Shown piece by piece: positions 1-8,827 of a stretch of 64,000 nucleotides of DNA (its first letter is position 1; every line of letters begins with the position of its first letter). Both the position numbers and the translations under genes were made by a program. The notes beneath the pieces are model-generated. The model did not search any database and had not been told where the DNA came from. It saw only the letters and a list, made by a program, of their open reading frames with translations. Origin of the DNA: Algoriphagus aestuariicola. Its GTDB lineage: Bacteria > Bacteroidota > Bacteroidia > Cytophagales > Cyclobacteriaceae. The stretch is taken from the NCBI RefSeq assembly GCF_017254835.1, contig NZ_JAFKCW010000001.1, forward strand, positions 1,353,063 through 1,417,062, read 5' to 3'.

Positions 1-437
1 TCGCCTCCTGAAAAGGTCACGGATTCGACTGTCAGTGCGCCGCTTTGGGTGGAGAAGGAAAGTGTCTTGCCGACATAGCCAGTTCCGCGGGTGGATTTGA
101 GGGAACTGAGTATTTCCAATTGATGTATTTGGCCGCTTTGCAGGCCGCCAAGTGCCTGCACGGCTATGGTTTGACCGGAGGCCAAGTTGGTGTTGATTTG
201 GAGAGCCTGTCCTTCAGCCGACAGTCTAATCGAACCCGCCACGGTGGCTGGGTCGAGATTTTCGGAAAAACGAAGACTGATGGTCCGGTCTAGAGGGACT
301 TGTTCGAGAACAGTTCCGTCCAAAGGGATTTCCAGATTGCCTACAGAGGCTTCCAGAAGCAATAGTTCTGGGTTTTCGTCCTCCCTACAAGCGGTAAAGA
401 GGAACAAAAGTCCCAAACAAAAAAGTAATAGTTTCAT
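1..437 (-). CDS. Truncated lipoprotein with SbsA-type Ig-like domain (5' part only)
   Basis: An open frame on the minus strand begins at the ATG at 437 and runs off the left edge after about 145 codons. The N-terminus is a lipoprotein signal with lipobox LFTAC, Cys at residue 17. It is followed by an acidic stretch and a segment (about 30-140) resembling bacterial Ig-like domains of the Big_5/SbsA type, with the pattern PLDRTISLRFSENLDPATV. It follows the LamG lipoprotein gene by 83 bp on the same strand, so it is probably the last visible member of the susCD operon. The part that would define an enzyme or binding module lies outside the window, so the function is unknown; a surface glycan-binding protein or glycoside hydrolase is possible. 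Confidence 0.75.
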   Translation of the reverse strand, partial: MKLLLFCLGLLFLFTACREDENPELLLLEASVGNLEIPLDGTVLEQVPLDRTISLRFSENLDPATVAGSIRLSAEGQALQINTNLASGQTIAVQALGGLQSGQIHQLEILSSLKSTRGTGYVGKTLSFSTQSGALTVESVTFSGG

Positions 438-520
438 TATGGGAAAGTCATGGAGCCGAAGCTGTCGGCAATGGTTTTCACGAGGAAAGCCAAAACCGGC
501 AACTCCGGCTAATGAGGTGA

Positions 521-1615
521 TTAAGGATTTTCTGCAAAAATGATAGCTTGAATTTCTTGCTCAGTTAAGGCTTTGTTGAATATCCTCAGCTCATCCATGA
601 AGCCCGGATCTGAGACGTGGTCCCAACCTGTGAAACGAGGTGCTCCGGACATCACCGAGAGAATGTCGCAGCCTTCCCAGTCCACACCGGAGAACGATCC
701 TTCTTTGACCACCTCACCATTGATGTACACGACTGCCTCGCTACCGGAGATTGTGAAAGCGATGTGGATCCAGTCTCCGTCAACACTAGGATTGATTGAG
801 GCGGCCGCTCCGCCATCAAACCAGGAATCCGCTGTGCCGTTGCCGACGTTCAGCTTGAATGTCTGATTGGTCGCAGACCCTTCGCGGAATAGCCTAAAAC
901 CAGAGGTGCGGTTGTTAGGTGCGGATGGGGCTGCGGTATCCGGTGGGCCAATTACCAGGATGCCGGCACGAGTGGCGCTTACATTGATCTTGTACCAAAA
1001 CACGGCACTGAATTCTTCGCTGAGCAGTCCTGCGGTCGGGAAAGTCAGATATGCCCCCGTTGCGCCGGAGTAGGCGTTGGTTCCGCCCACTCGGTCTTGG
1101 GTAAATCCAGGCGAGCCGACGACTTCGGCCTCGGTCAGGGTGACTAGTTCCAGATTTTCTCCATCAAAAGGAGCATAGAAAATCTCTCCGTCGTATTTAG
1201 GCTGGTAAGGTTCGGCTTTTTCGAAGTTGACCGTCTCCTCCGAGGTTTTTCCCGACAGATCCGTAGCGCTGACGGTGAGGATATGCGCTCCGTTGTCCAG
1301 CTGGTCGTAGGGCAGGGAGACCACCGCTCGGCGGTAATCTTTAAATTCGTCATAAGATCCTATCTCCGTACCGTCCATCTGAACTTTGATCGAGCCGATC
1401 TCGATGTCGTCCCTTACTTCAAATTTGATGTCGATCGAGGTGACATCCTCCGTCACCCGAATCATGGTTCCCTCTGAGGGAAAGGTCACCGTCACCTCAG
1501 GAGAGGCCTCGTCTGCGCCAGGCGCGACGGGGGTGATTTCGTCGATATAGTTATCCTTGCAGGCGAAACTCAGAAGCACCAGGGCTGCAAGTAGAAAATG
1601 TGAGTTGCGTTTCAT
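521..1615 (-). CDS. LamG/concanavalin-like surface lipoprotein of the susCD locus
   Basis: The chosen start at 1615 gives a clean lipoprotein signal (MKRNSHFLLAAL...SFAC, Cys19). The frame stays open upstream to 1705, but that would add 30 residues in front of the signal. Residues about 30-130 look like a bacterial Ig-like domain, with alternating beta strands and the phrase NGAHILTVSATDLSGKT. Residues about 145-360 look like a LamG jelly-roll, with FSAVFWYK, GDWIHIAFTISGS and a closing FMDELRIFNKALTEQEI, which is the typical end of such domains. It lies 118 bp downstream of susD and occupies the SusE/SusF position, so it is probably an outer-surface glycan-binding protein. The ligand is unknown. 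Confidence 0.85.
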   Translation of the reverse strand: MKRNSHFLLAALVLLSFACKDNYIDEITPVAPGADEASPEVTVTFPSEGTMIRVTEDVTSIDIKFEVRDDIEIGSIKVQMDGTEIGSYDEFKDYRRAVVSLPYDQLDNGAHILTVSATDLSGKTSEETVNFEKAEPYQPKYDGEIFYAPFDGENLELVTLTEAEVVGSPGFTQDRVGGTNAYSGATGAYLTFPTAGLLSEEFSAVFWYKINVSATRAGILVIGPPDTAAPSAPNNRTSGFRLFREGSATNQTFKLNVGNGTADSWFDGGAAASINPSVDGDWIHIAFTISGSEAVVYINGEVVKEGSFSGVDWEGCDILSVMSGAPRFTGWDHVSDPGFMDELRIFNKALTEQEIQAIIFAENP

Positions 1616-1733
1616 CTGTTTGTAATTTTTATTAAGGGCAATTCGAATCGCGCAGGGCTGATTGCTTTCGCCAAGTGTGAAATTCTTCATCATGTGCGAT
1701 TTCATTGCTTTTGGGTTTGACTGTTAGAGAAAA

Positions 1734-3266
1734 TCATGGTTTAGAAACTTCCTTCAACTGTGGCAGGATGTCCACTTGCTCCAGCGGATACGGCAGGAAG
1801 CGATCCGCCTCGGTGTAGGTTCTTCCTTCATAGCTTAAAGGGGCGATTTTTCCATGACGGACTAAGTCGAAGAATCGAATACCCCACTCAGTGGCGAATT
1901 CGGCAAATTTTTCATCCAACACATCGTCCAAAGTCACGCCCGATAGCGCGTCCATACCCACTCGACTCCTCACCGCATTGACCGCCTCATCTGCACTCAT
2001 CACGGAGCTGTTGGCTCCACTGGTCAGCGCTTCTGCGTGCATCAGGAGCACTTCCGAGTATCGGATGACGGAGAAGTTTTTGTTTTCTCCGTAGCTAAAT
2101 CTTCCCGGAGTCAGCTGGGTGGAGGGGAGATAGAATTTCCCGCTCAGGAATTTGTACCTCGGGTGGTTGTTAAACACATCCCCGTCTTTGGACACGTTGG
2201 TAATCCAGGAAGGTAGGTTTGCATAAGCTGGATCGGATTTGATCTGAGCTATGCCGTCTGGGGTAAAGAGTACTGTAGCTTCCAATCTTTCACGCTCTCC
2301 GCGGTCCAACATGAATTTGACGTAGGTTGCGGATGGCTCCCAGAATCCCCATCCTCCTCCTGCACCCGCTACGCTAGGTGTCCAGCTGGCCGGGCCAAAG
2401 AAGTCCCAAAGGTATCTGTTCACCGTGCCGGTTGCAGTGCCGTAGTCGGAGTACTGGAGCTCCATCAGGCTTTCGCTGCTGAGCTTGCCCGGGATTTTGA
2501 ACAGCTGATAGTAGTCGTCTTGCAGGGTAAAGTTCCCTTCCGCAATAATCTCTCCGGTGGCATCGGCGGCAGCTTGGTAGTTTCCGATTTCAAGATTTGC
2601 CATGGCTTTCACAGCCAACGCGGTAAACCGGGTGATCCCTCCAGGCACGTCGGTTCGTTGATTGGGACGAACCGCAGCCAGGTTTGGAATGGCCTCGTCC
2701 ATCTGGGCCGAGATATGTTCCATGACTTCATTAAAGCTGGAAAGCTCGACGTTGTACAGATCTCTGGGCTGTGAGTTGGTGGGGATCAGAATGTCACTCC
2801 ACAGCCTTGCGAGCTGAAGTAGTTCAAAAGCTCTCATCACTTTCATCTCGGCGATGTACTGATTAGTCAGAGCAGCGCTGGCGCCAGCTTCTTGGTACTT
2901 CATCAGCTCCTCCATCGCTCCATGCCAGTAGATGATGTCGGAGTAGAGATTGAGCCAGGTCGAATTATAAAGCCAGAAATTGCGATCGTAGACGAAAAGG
3001 TCGGTTTGGATAAGGGGCTGCTGATCTCCCGCGGGATTGACATCGTCTCCCCTCAATGCGATGGTAGGAAAGCTTTCCCACTGCAGGTCATTAAGCTGAG
3101 CGTAGGCCCCATAGACCAGCAGCATCATGTTTTCGGTCTGGGTATAATCCGTCTCTTCTACTTTCTGGACGTTTTCCAATGGATCGTCCAAGAGTCCGGT
3201 GCAGGCCATCGGCAGGAAAAATGCCGAAGACAGTGCCAGTATCGATAGTTTATTGAATAATCTCAT
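1734..3266 (-). CDS. SusD/RagB-family starch-binding-like lipoprotein
   Basis: The product (510 aa, normal for the family) starts with a lipoprotein signal whose lipobox is PMACTG, Cys22. The N-terminal half has the TPR-like helices of SusD proteins (MKVMRAFELLQLARLWSDI; FTALAVKAMANLEIGNYQAA). The C-terminal part carries the family's late motif: a SVIRYSEVLLMHAEAL segment, a NAVRSRVGM segment, then FATEWGIRFFDLVRHGK. SusD proteins sit on the outer face of the outer membrane as the lid of the SusC pore and capture oligosaccharides. The gene is 21 bp downstream of susC and clearly co-transcribed with it. The substrate cannot be told from sequence. Confidence 0.95.
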   Translation of the reverse strand: MRLFNKLSILALSSAFFLPMACTGLLDDPLENVQKVEETDYTQTENMMLLVYGAYAQLNDLQWESFPTIALRGDDVNPAGDQQPLIQTDLFVYDRNFWLYNSTWLNLYSDIIYWHGAMEELMKYQEAGASAALTNQYIAEMKVMRAFELLQLARLWSDILIPTNSQPRDLYNVELSSFNEVMEHISAQMDEAIPNLAAVRPNQRTDVPGGITRFTALAVKAMANLEIGNYQAAADATGEIIAEGNFTLQDDYYQLFKIPGKLSSESLMELQYSDYGTATGTVNRYLWDFFGPASWTPSVAGAGGGWGFWEPSATYVKFMLDRGERERLEATVLFTPDGIAQIKSDPAYANLPSWITNVSKDGDVFNNHPRYKFLSGKFYLPSTQLTPGRFSYGENKNFSVIRYSEVLLMHAEALTSGANSSVMSADEAVNAVRSRVGMDALSGVTLDDVLDEKFAEFATEWGIRFFDLVRHGKIAPLSYEGRTYTEADRFLPYPLEQVDILPQLKEVSKP

Positions 3267-3287
3267 GAGTTCTCGGTTGTTTTGGGA

Positions 3288-6200
3288 TTAAAACTTGACG
3301 TTCAGGCCGAAGGTGTAGACAGCCGGGATAGGATAGGTCTGCCGATCGATGCCGTTAGCCACTTCTGGATTGAAGCCGTTGTAGTTGAAGACGGTCAGCG
3401 GACGTTCAGCGGTGAAAGTCAGCCTGGTAGCTGGAACTTTGCCTCCGAAGATATCCCGGATGGTATAGGCCAGCTGAACGTTTTGGATTCGGAAATAGGA
3501 ACCGTCTTCGACAAAGTAATTGCTGAAGTTTTGGTTCCAGCCCTTTCTGAGCCCAGCTGCCGAAGGATACTTGTCAGATGTGCCTTCCCCTCTCCAGAGA
3601 TTGGTAGCTAAGTCTGCATCGATGTTGGTATCGTTGGTAAAGATGATTTCTCCGCGCTTTCTGTTGAGAATCTTGTGGCCGTTTTGTCCTTGGATGAGGG
3701 TTGAAAACTCCAGGTCTTTCCAAGAGAATCCCAGATTGGCACCGTAGGTTAGCTTAGGCAGGAAAGAACCCAACACCACTCTGTCCTGGTCGTTGACCAA
3801 ACCGTCACCGTTTTGATCCTTGAATATCAGGTCGCCTGGTACCAGGTTGTTCGTTTCGATAAATTCCTGGGTGTAGCCGCTGTTTTCGATCATGGCCTCG
3901 TTTTGGAAAACACCGAGGGTCTCATACCCAAAGAAGGCCTGGTACGGTTCTCCTATGATGGAGCGCTGTCTAAATTCTGCCGAGCCCGCATCCAGACTTG
4001 TGGGACCGCCGAGGCTTTGCACGGTGTTTTTCAGGGTGGCGAAGTTTGCCCCGATGAAATAGGAGAAGTCGTCGTTGATGTCATCAGCCCAGGATAGGTT
4101 TAGCTCAAAGCCTTGGTTTCTGATTTCTCCAACGCTCCTTCTTTCGGTAGAGCGGAATACCGGCGGAATGATGCTCACGGCCAGGTTTTTGGTGTCGCGG
4201 ATGAAGTAGTCTGCGTCAATCGAAAGCCTGTTTTCCAAGAGCTTGGCATTTAGGCCAAAGTTTTTCTCCACGGTTGTTTCCCAGCGATCGATCAAGTCAA
4301 AGGTCGGATTGAGCCTTCTTCCGTTGTAGCGTACATCTCCAAGAGCGGTGTTTGTCTCCTGGAGCGTCGGCGCGCCGATTGAAGGACGGATACCGTCATT
4401 TCCTAGCTGGCCCCAAGAAGCTCTCAGCTTCAGGAAGTTGATGGATTCCATGCCAAAAAACTCCTCTTCAGTAATCACCCAACCAGCACCAATGGTGAAG
4501 AAGTCGCCCCATTTCTGCTGGAATTTGTTGTTGCCATCTCTTCGGTAAGTCCCGTAAAGAAGGTATCGCTCGTCATAGTTGTAAGCGACGCGCCCGAAGA
4601 AGGAGAGGTAGTTGAGCTGGGAATTGATGGTGTTGCCATTGGCGTCACCTATTCCGTCCAAGTCAAGGTTTTGTGCATTGGATAGGTACCAGAACTCCTC
4701 GTTTTCCCAGGTAGGACTGGGGCTTAGTCCCGTGCCGCGGGCAAACAGCACCTCAGCGTATTCGCTTCGGAAAGACTGCCCTGCCGTCACGGTCAGCATG
4801 TGGTCCCCCCAAATGTTGTTGTAGGTGAAGTAGTTATCGATGATCTGGTTGAATCCCGTTTCGTTTTGCCTTCTAAGGGCAGATTGGGATTCGGTGACTC
4901 CGTCGTTGTAAGCGAAGTTTACGTTCCTCGCATTAACCAAGGCAAGGCTGTAATTGTAGGAAGTCCTGAAGTCCAGGCGGTCGGGAATGATGTTCAGATC
5001 CGCATAGAGATTTCCTGTCACCTTGGCGACGTTATTTCGGTTGTCTGTGTAGAGTAGGGGATAAAATGGGTTTTGGCTTCCTCTATACCCGACTTGCTGG
5101 GCGTTGGAGAGCATCTCCGGCGTGGCGGCGGTATTAAGTGGATCATAAACCGGTATGGTAGGCACTGCAAAATAGGCTCTAAACCATGCTGCATCTTCTC
5201 CAACATATTGTCTTGCGACGGCAAAGTTGAAGTTTCCTCCCACGGTCAACCAATCCTTGACGTCCGTGTCCACTTTCGCGCGGAGGTTGATCCGCTTGTA
5301 TTCGTTACGGATCTCATTCTGCAAGCCGTCTTGGGAAAAGTAGCTTCCGCCGATAGAATATCGCGTCTTGGCAGACCCCCCATTGAATGTCAGGCTGTGG
5401 TTTTGAATGGATGCTGGACTCATGATCTCCGAGTACCAGTCCGTATTCACGTCTGGGAGGCTGGGGTCGACACGGCTTCGGCCGTAGCGCTGGATGGCAT
5501 TTTCCAAAAAGGCAATGTCAGGAGCTGATCCAGTCTCTCGGATATATTGGGCGAACTGCTGCGTGTTTGCCATCTTCAGCACGTTTTGGGGCACTTGCAC
5601 GCCAAAGTAGCCATCGTACACAATCTCCGGAGCCTGCTCATAGGAGCCGGATTTGGTCGTGACCAAGATTACCCCGTTGGAAGCCCGAACTCCATAGATC
5701 GCTGATGCGGATGCATCTTTCAGCACGGAGATGTTTTCGATGTCGTTGGGGTTGAGGAAGTCGATGTTATCAAAAAACATCCCGTCCACGACATAGAGTG
5801 GAGCTGCATTGCCTTCAAAAGATCCCACCCCGCGAACGCGGACTGTAGGGGAAGCGCCGGGAGCTCCATTGCTGACGATCTGGACCCCGGCCACTCGGCC
5901 TTGTAGGGATTGCATGGCGTTTGTTGCTGGGGTTTTGGTGATGTCTTCCGGTTTGACCGTTACTATTGCGGACGTCAAGTCTTTTTCCTTTTGACTACCG
6001 TAACCGATGACCAATACCTCATCCAGTGCGCCTATAGCCTCTTGTAGGGTTAAGTCAATGGTGGTTTGATTGCCGACGAGGATCTCCTGCGTCTCGTAGC
6101 CGACGAATGAAAAGACCAATGTGGCTTGTGTCGAGCTGACGTTGATCGTGTAGTTACCGTCCACATCGCTGACGGTGCCGGTGTTAGTCCCTTTTTCAAG

Positions 6201-6383
6201 GACTGTGACTCCTGGAAGACCGAAACCGGTCGAGTCCAGGATTTTTCCGCTGACTTGCACGGATTGGGCAAATGCCGTAAGTGAAACGGCCAAAAACAAC
6301 AGGGCCGTCATCATGGATAGTCTGGCCAGAGAACTAATCTCCGCCGTCCATGCCTCCTTACTCAAGGGTAAAGGCATCTTCAT
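3288..6383 (-). CDS. SusC/RagA-family TonB-dependent outer-membrane transporter
   Basis: The 1031-aa product has an N-terminal signal (hydrophobic core about 22-38, ending AFAQ) and a carboxypeptidase-regulatory-like beta domain (about 42-120, with GLPGVTVLEKGTNTGTVSD and DGNYTI). The plug domain (about 125-240) contains SLQGRVAGVQI, PTVRVRGVGSF and the SusC signature DIENISVLKDASASAIYG. A long beta barrel follows. These proteins import oligosaccharides across the outer membrane using TonB energy, paired with SusD. It is the first gene of a minus-strand operon with susD and two lipoproteins. A 300-bp gap separates it from the upstream sensor gene. An internal start at the second MM is possible but would shorten the signal. 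Confidence 0.96.
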   Translation of the reverse strand: MKMPLPLSKEAWTAEISSLARLSMMTALLFLAVSLTAFAQSVQVSGKILDSTGFGLPGVTVLEKGTNTGTVSDVDGNYTINVSSTQATLVFSFVGYETQEILVGNQTTIDLTLQEAIGALDEVLVIGYGSQKEKDLTSAIVTVKPEDITKTPATNAMQSLQGRVAGVQIVSNGAPGASPTVRVRGVGSFEGNAAPLYVVDGMFFDNIDFLNPNDIENISVLKDASASAIYGVRASNGVILVTTKSGSYEQAPEIVYDGYFGVQVPQNVLKMANTQQFAQYIRETGSAPDIAFLENAIQRYGRSRVDPSLPDVNTDWYSEIMSPASIQNHSLTFNGGSAKTRYSIGGSYFSQDGLQNEIRNEYKRINLRAKVDTDVKDWLTVGGNFNFAVARQYVGEDAAWFRAYFAVPTIPVYDPLNTAATPEMLSNAQQVGYRGSQNPFYPLLYTDNRNNVAKVTGNLYADLNIIPDRLDFRTSYNYSLALVNARNVNFAYNDGVTESQSALRRQNETGFNQIIDNYFTYNNIWGDHMLTVTAGQSFRSEYAEVLFARGTGLSPSPTWENEEFWYLSNAQNLDLDGIGDANGNTINSQLNYLSFFGRVAYNYDERYLLYGTYRRDGNNKFQQKWGDFFTIGAGWVITEEEFFGMESINFLKLRASWGQLGNDGIRPSIGAPTLQETNTALGDVRYNGRRLNPTFDLIDRWETTVEKNFGLNAKLLENRLSIDADYFIRDTKNLAVSIIPPVFRSTERRSVGEIRNQGFELNLSWADDINDDFSYFIGANFATLKNTVQSLGGPTSLDAGSAEFRQRSIIGEPYQAFFGYETLGVFQNEAMIENSGYTQEFIETNNLVPGDLIFKDQNGDGLVNDQDRVVLGSFLPKLTYGANLGFSWKDLEFSTLIQGQNGHKILNRKRGEIIFTNDTNIDADLATNLWRGEGTSDKYPSAAGLRKGWNQNFSNYFVEDGSYFRIQNVQLAYTIRDIFGGKVPATRLTFTAERPLTVFNYNGFNPEVANGIDRQTYPIPAVYTFGLNVKF

Positions 6384-6437
6384 ACGAAAGGGATTTTGGG
6401 TTATGACTAAAAGAGTTGTGGTAGTCGCCGGCGTTTC

Positions 6438-6452
6438 CGAAAACTATTTTCG
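6438..6452. promoter_or_regulatory. 15-bp dyad upstream of susC (candidate operator)
   Basis: CGAAAA-CTA-TTTTCG is a perfect 6-bp inverted repeat with a 3-nt centre, about 55-70 nt upstream of the susC start. It sits in the 300-bp gap (6384-6683) between susC and the sensor gene. No gene was found in that gap. On the minus strand it overlaps TAGTTTTC, one mismatch from the TAnnTTTG -7 box. The role as an operator is inference. Confidence 0.4.
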
Positions 6453-6683
6453 AAAGCTAGAGAAGAGCGGAGAGTCCGGTATGAGTTGATGCGCTTTCTG
6501 CAACAAAAATCTTGGTTTCGCAGCAGTTTTTCTCCGGAAATTTCCCTATTCAGTTGCAGCCAAAATCACGCTGGATTGTAATAGAATGGGATTCGGGGAG
6601 CTTTTGTCCCGCGTGGATACTAAGTGCAAAAAAAGACTCCAAAGTCAGCTTATTTCGACGTTTCGAAGTACGGGCCTGAGTGT

Positions 6684-8564
6684 TTAATTGCTGGAGATTT
6701 CGTGGAGCGCAAGGAGATCGTTCCAGTTTGGATGTGAGATTTCTTCCTCTTTCAAACTGGCCAAGACTTTCTTGCGGAATGCCCAAATGGTATTTTTTCT
6801 GAGGTCCAGCAGCGTTGCCATCTGGTCCAGGGTCTGTTTTTCGTGCTTCGTAATCGAGTTGTAGGCGATGTAGAATGCTTTTTCTAAGGGGAACCTGACC
6901 CCGTGAAATATTGTGCCAGCCGTGACCGAGTCGATATGGCCGCAGCGGCTGCAACGTCTGGTGAAGAGTTTGGGCCCCTTGGAGCATTTGGCGTTGCCGC
7001 ATTGACGACATTCAAAGCCTCGGCCCCACTTCACTTCCTCCAGATAGCGGAGGCAGGCTGACTGGTCTGGGAAGATTTTTCTAAACTCTTCGAAAGTCAG
7101 AAGCTTGTTGCTCAGCCTGGCTTGGAAAGATTCCCGTATGCTGCTTTTCAGCTTGTAGTTGTCGCGGTCGAGGAGTGAATTGATCCGCTTGATCTCCTCG
7201 TCTTTTTCGCTTACCTGTCGGGCAAACTCTTCGAGAAGACGGTTTTTCTGTTCCAGTTCGCTGGTCCGTTCTTTGACCTTTTGCTCGAGCTCGCGATTGA
7301 CTTTCTCTTTGAGTTCTGCATTGGTTTCGATCTGTCGGATCGTACGCTTCATCGCCCGGTCGCGGTTGTCTTTAAGTATTCTCACCCGATCTGCCAAGGC
7401 GAATGTCAACAAGAGCATCTCCAAAAGGAAAGCGATGTGGAGGCTGTAGTAGAGCAGGGTCTGATGGGGAATGATCGCTGCGTTGACCAAGGTCTTGATG
7501 GTCACCCCAATAAACAGAACCCCGTAGGCGACCACAAAAAAACGGGCGACTTTATAGCCTTTGGTCCAGATATGGATGCTGGCGGCAAAGATGAAAAAGA
7601 AGGGGATCACATCGTAAAACCTGATTTCAAAGAGCTTTTGGTCCACCAGAAAACCACCTAGAAAAAGGGCCGTTTTCAAGACCAAAATTACCTGCAGGAT
7701 CACATGGATCGTGTAGGATCGGTTTTTGGTATTTAGAAACTTGATGGAAAAGAGGATGGCCCAGAGGACGATGGAATAGCTGAAGATCCCGTTGGCAAAC
7801 TGGTTTAGCCCAGGACTTCCGGGCCAAAGGTACTGAAAGGCGATTCCGTCCACGCACATGGCGTATATGCCGACGCTGGTGAGGTAGAAGGTATAAAAGA
7901 GGTATTTGACCTCACGGATAGCGGAGTAGATCAGCAGGTTGTACAGCCCGATGATCAGGATCATGCCATAGAAGATGCCATAGGCAAAATACTCGTTTAG
8001 CGCGTAGTACACGAAGCGGTTGACCGAGCGGACGGCGATGCGGATGTCCGCTTTTTGGGAAGACTGGATTTTGAAATAGTAGTTGGAAATCCCATCCGTT
8101 TCGTTGGCGATGACCAGTTCAAAGTTTTTGTGTTTGAAAGATCTATTGTCGAAGGGAAGAGCGTCCCCGAGCGGGATGGTGCGATATCCCCCCGTTTTCT
8201 CTGGCACAAAGGCCGTGAGCAGGTCTATGCTTTGGTCATAGAATTCGATCAGCCATTTCTTGGAGCTGTTGGGGTTGTTTTCTATGGAAAGCTTTACCCA
8301 ATAGCTATGGTTGATGTCAAAGTTGCTCTTGTCAAAGTCGGGACGTATCCTGAAGTTATCCTGAAATCGCTGGAGGGCGATGTCCTGAAAATCCAAAAGA
8401 TTACTGGTGTCTTCGAAAAATTCCAGTTGGTCGATGGCGAAAATTCTTTCTTCCAGATCATCCTCGATCCGAAAAGTAGAAGAACCGGAAATCCGCTGGG
8501 CCCGCGAGAACGTCGATGCGGAGAAAACAAAAAACAGGACAAGTGCCAAATATTTCCAGCTCAT
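6684..8564 (-). CDS. 7TMR-DISM sensor fused to a transposase-type zinc ribbon/HTH; candidate regulator of the SusCD locus
   Basis: The product has 626 aa. A signal peptide (1-22) precedes an extracytoplasmic beta-sandwich domain (about 30-180) of the 7TMR-DISMED2 type. Seven hydrophobic helices (about 193-391) follow, then a long charged coiled coil (about 393-480). The C-terminus (about 488-605) resembles the N-terminal domain of IS1595-type transposases. It has a zinc ribbon with C519-x2-C522 and C538-x2-C541, the phrase VTAGTIFHGVRFPL, and a helical segment ending TLDQMATLLDLRKNTIWAFRKKV. The DDE catalytic domain is absent and the frame is continuous, so this is a domain fusion and not an IS. 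Relatives of the sensor part usually carry kinase, cyclase or HTH outputs, and the extracellular domain is thought to bind carbohydrate-like ligands. Its place directly upstream of susC suggests a membrane-tethered transcription regulator; this is inference. Confidence 0.85.
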   Translation of the reverse strand: MSWKYLALVLFFVFSASTFSRAQRISGSSTFRIEDDLEERIFAIDQLEFFEDTSNLLDFQDIALQRFQDNFRIRPDFDKSNFDINHSYWVKLSIENNPNSSKKWLIEFYDQSIDLLTAFVPEKTGGYRTIPLGDALPFDNRSFKHKNFELVIANETDGISNYYFKIQSSQKADIRIAVRSVNRFVYYALNEYFAYGIFYGMILIIGLYNLLIYSAIREVKYLFYTFYLTSVGIYAMCVDGIAFQYLWPGSPGLNQFANGIFSYSIVLWAILFSIKFLNTKNRSYTIHVILQVILVLKTALFLGGFLVDQKLFEIRFYDVIPFFFIFAASIHIWTKGYKVARFFVVAYGVLFIGVTIKTLVNAAIIPHQTLLYYSLHIAFLLEMLLLTFALADRVRILKDNRDRAMKRTIRQIETNAELKEKVNRELEQKVKERTSELEQKNRLLEEFARQVSEKDEEIKRINSLLDRDNYKLKSSIRESFQARLSNKLLTFEEFRKIFPDQSACLRYLEEVKWGRGFECRQCGNAKCSKGPKLFTRRCSRCGHIDSVTAGTIFHGVRFPLEKAFYIAYNSITKHEKQTLDQMATLLDLRKNTIWAFRKKVLASLKEEEISHPNWNDLLALHEISSN

Positions 8565-8702
8565 CGTTATTTGGGTTTGTTGGTTCAGTTGCCACTAAGT
8601 TACAAAAAGCGTCCTTAAGTAATTGACATTGCCACCGATTCCAAGTGGAGATTGAATAGTGGCAGTACCATTGGCGCCAGCTACCCTGATTTTGCCCACT
8701 GG

Positions 8703-8794
8703 CGGACGAAAGTGTCCGTTTGTTTTTTGGGTAATGGGAAGTAAGGGCCTTTTGACGCGTGTTCTAAGGCTATTTCATTGGCATATTTTTTAAG
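8703..8794 (+). promoter_or_regulatory. Dyad plus TGGCAT promoter region of permease gene 8828 (copy A)
   Basis: A 16-bp dyad CGGACGAAAGTGTCCG lies at 8703-8718, and a TGGCAT box at 8779-8784 starts 61 nt after its end. The same arrangement precedes two other permease genes (14455 and 22266). The layout resembles an activator site plus a sigma-54 -24 element (TGGCA). The -12 GC is not matched here (TTAAG at the expected place), so the sigma factor is uncertain. The permease start is 49 nt beyond the box. Confidence 0.5.
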
Positions 8795-8827
8795 ATTCAA
8801 GTCTCCCTAAATCCCAGATCCATTGCC

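Noticed and set aside
6684-7100. Possible insertion-sequence fragment (zinc ribbon of IS1595-type)
   Set aside because: The domain is in frame with the sensor and coiled coil, no terminal repeats or DDE domain are seen, so it is a fusion and not an inserted IS.
8703-8725. Dyad CGGACGAAAGTGTCCG followed by a T-rich tract taken as a terminator
   Set aside because: No plus-strand gene ends upstream of it, and the same dyad recurs at two other permease promoters, which fits a binding site better.
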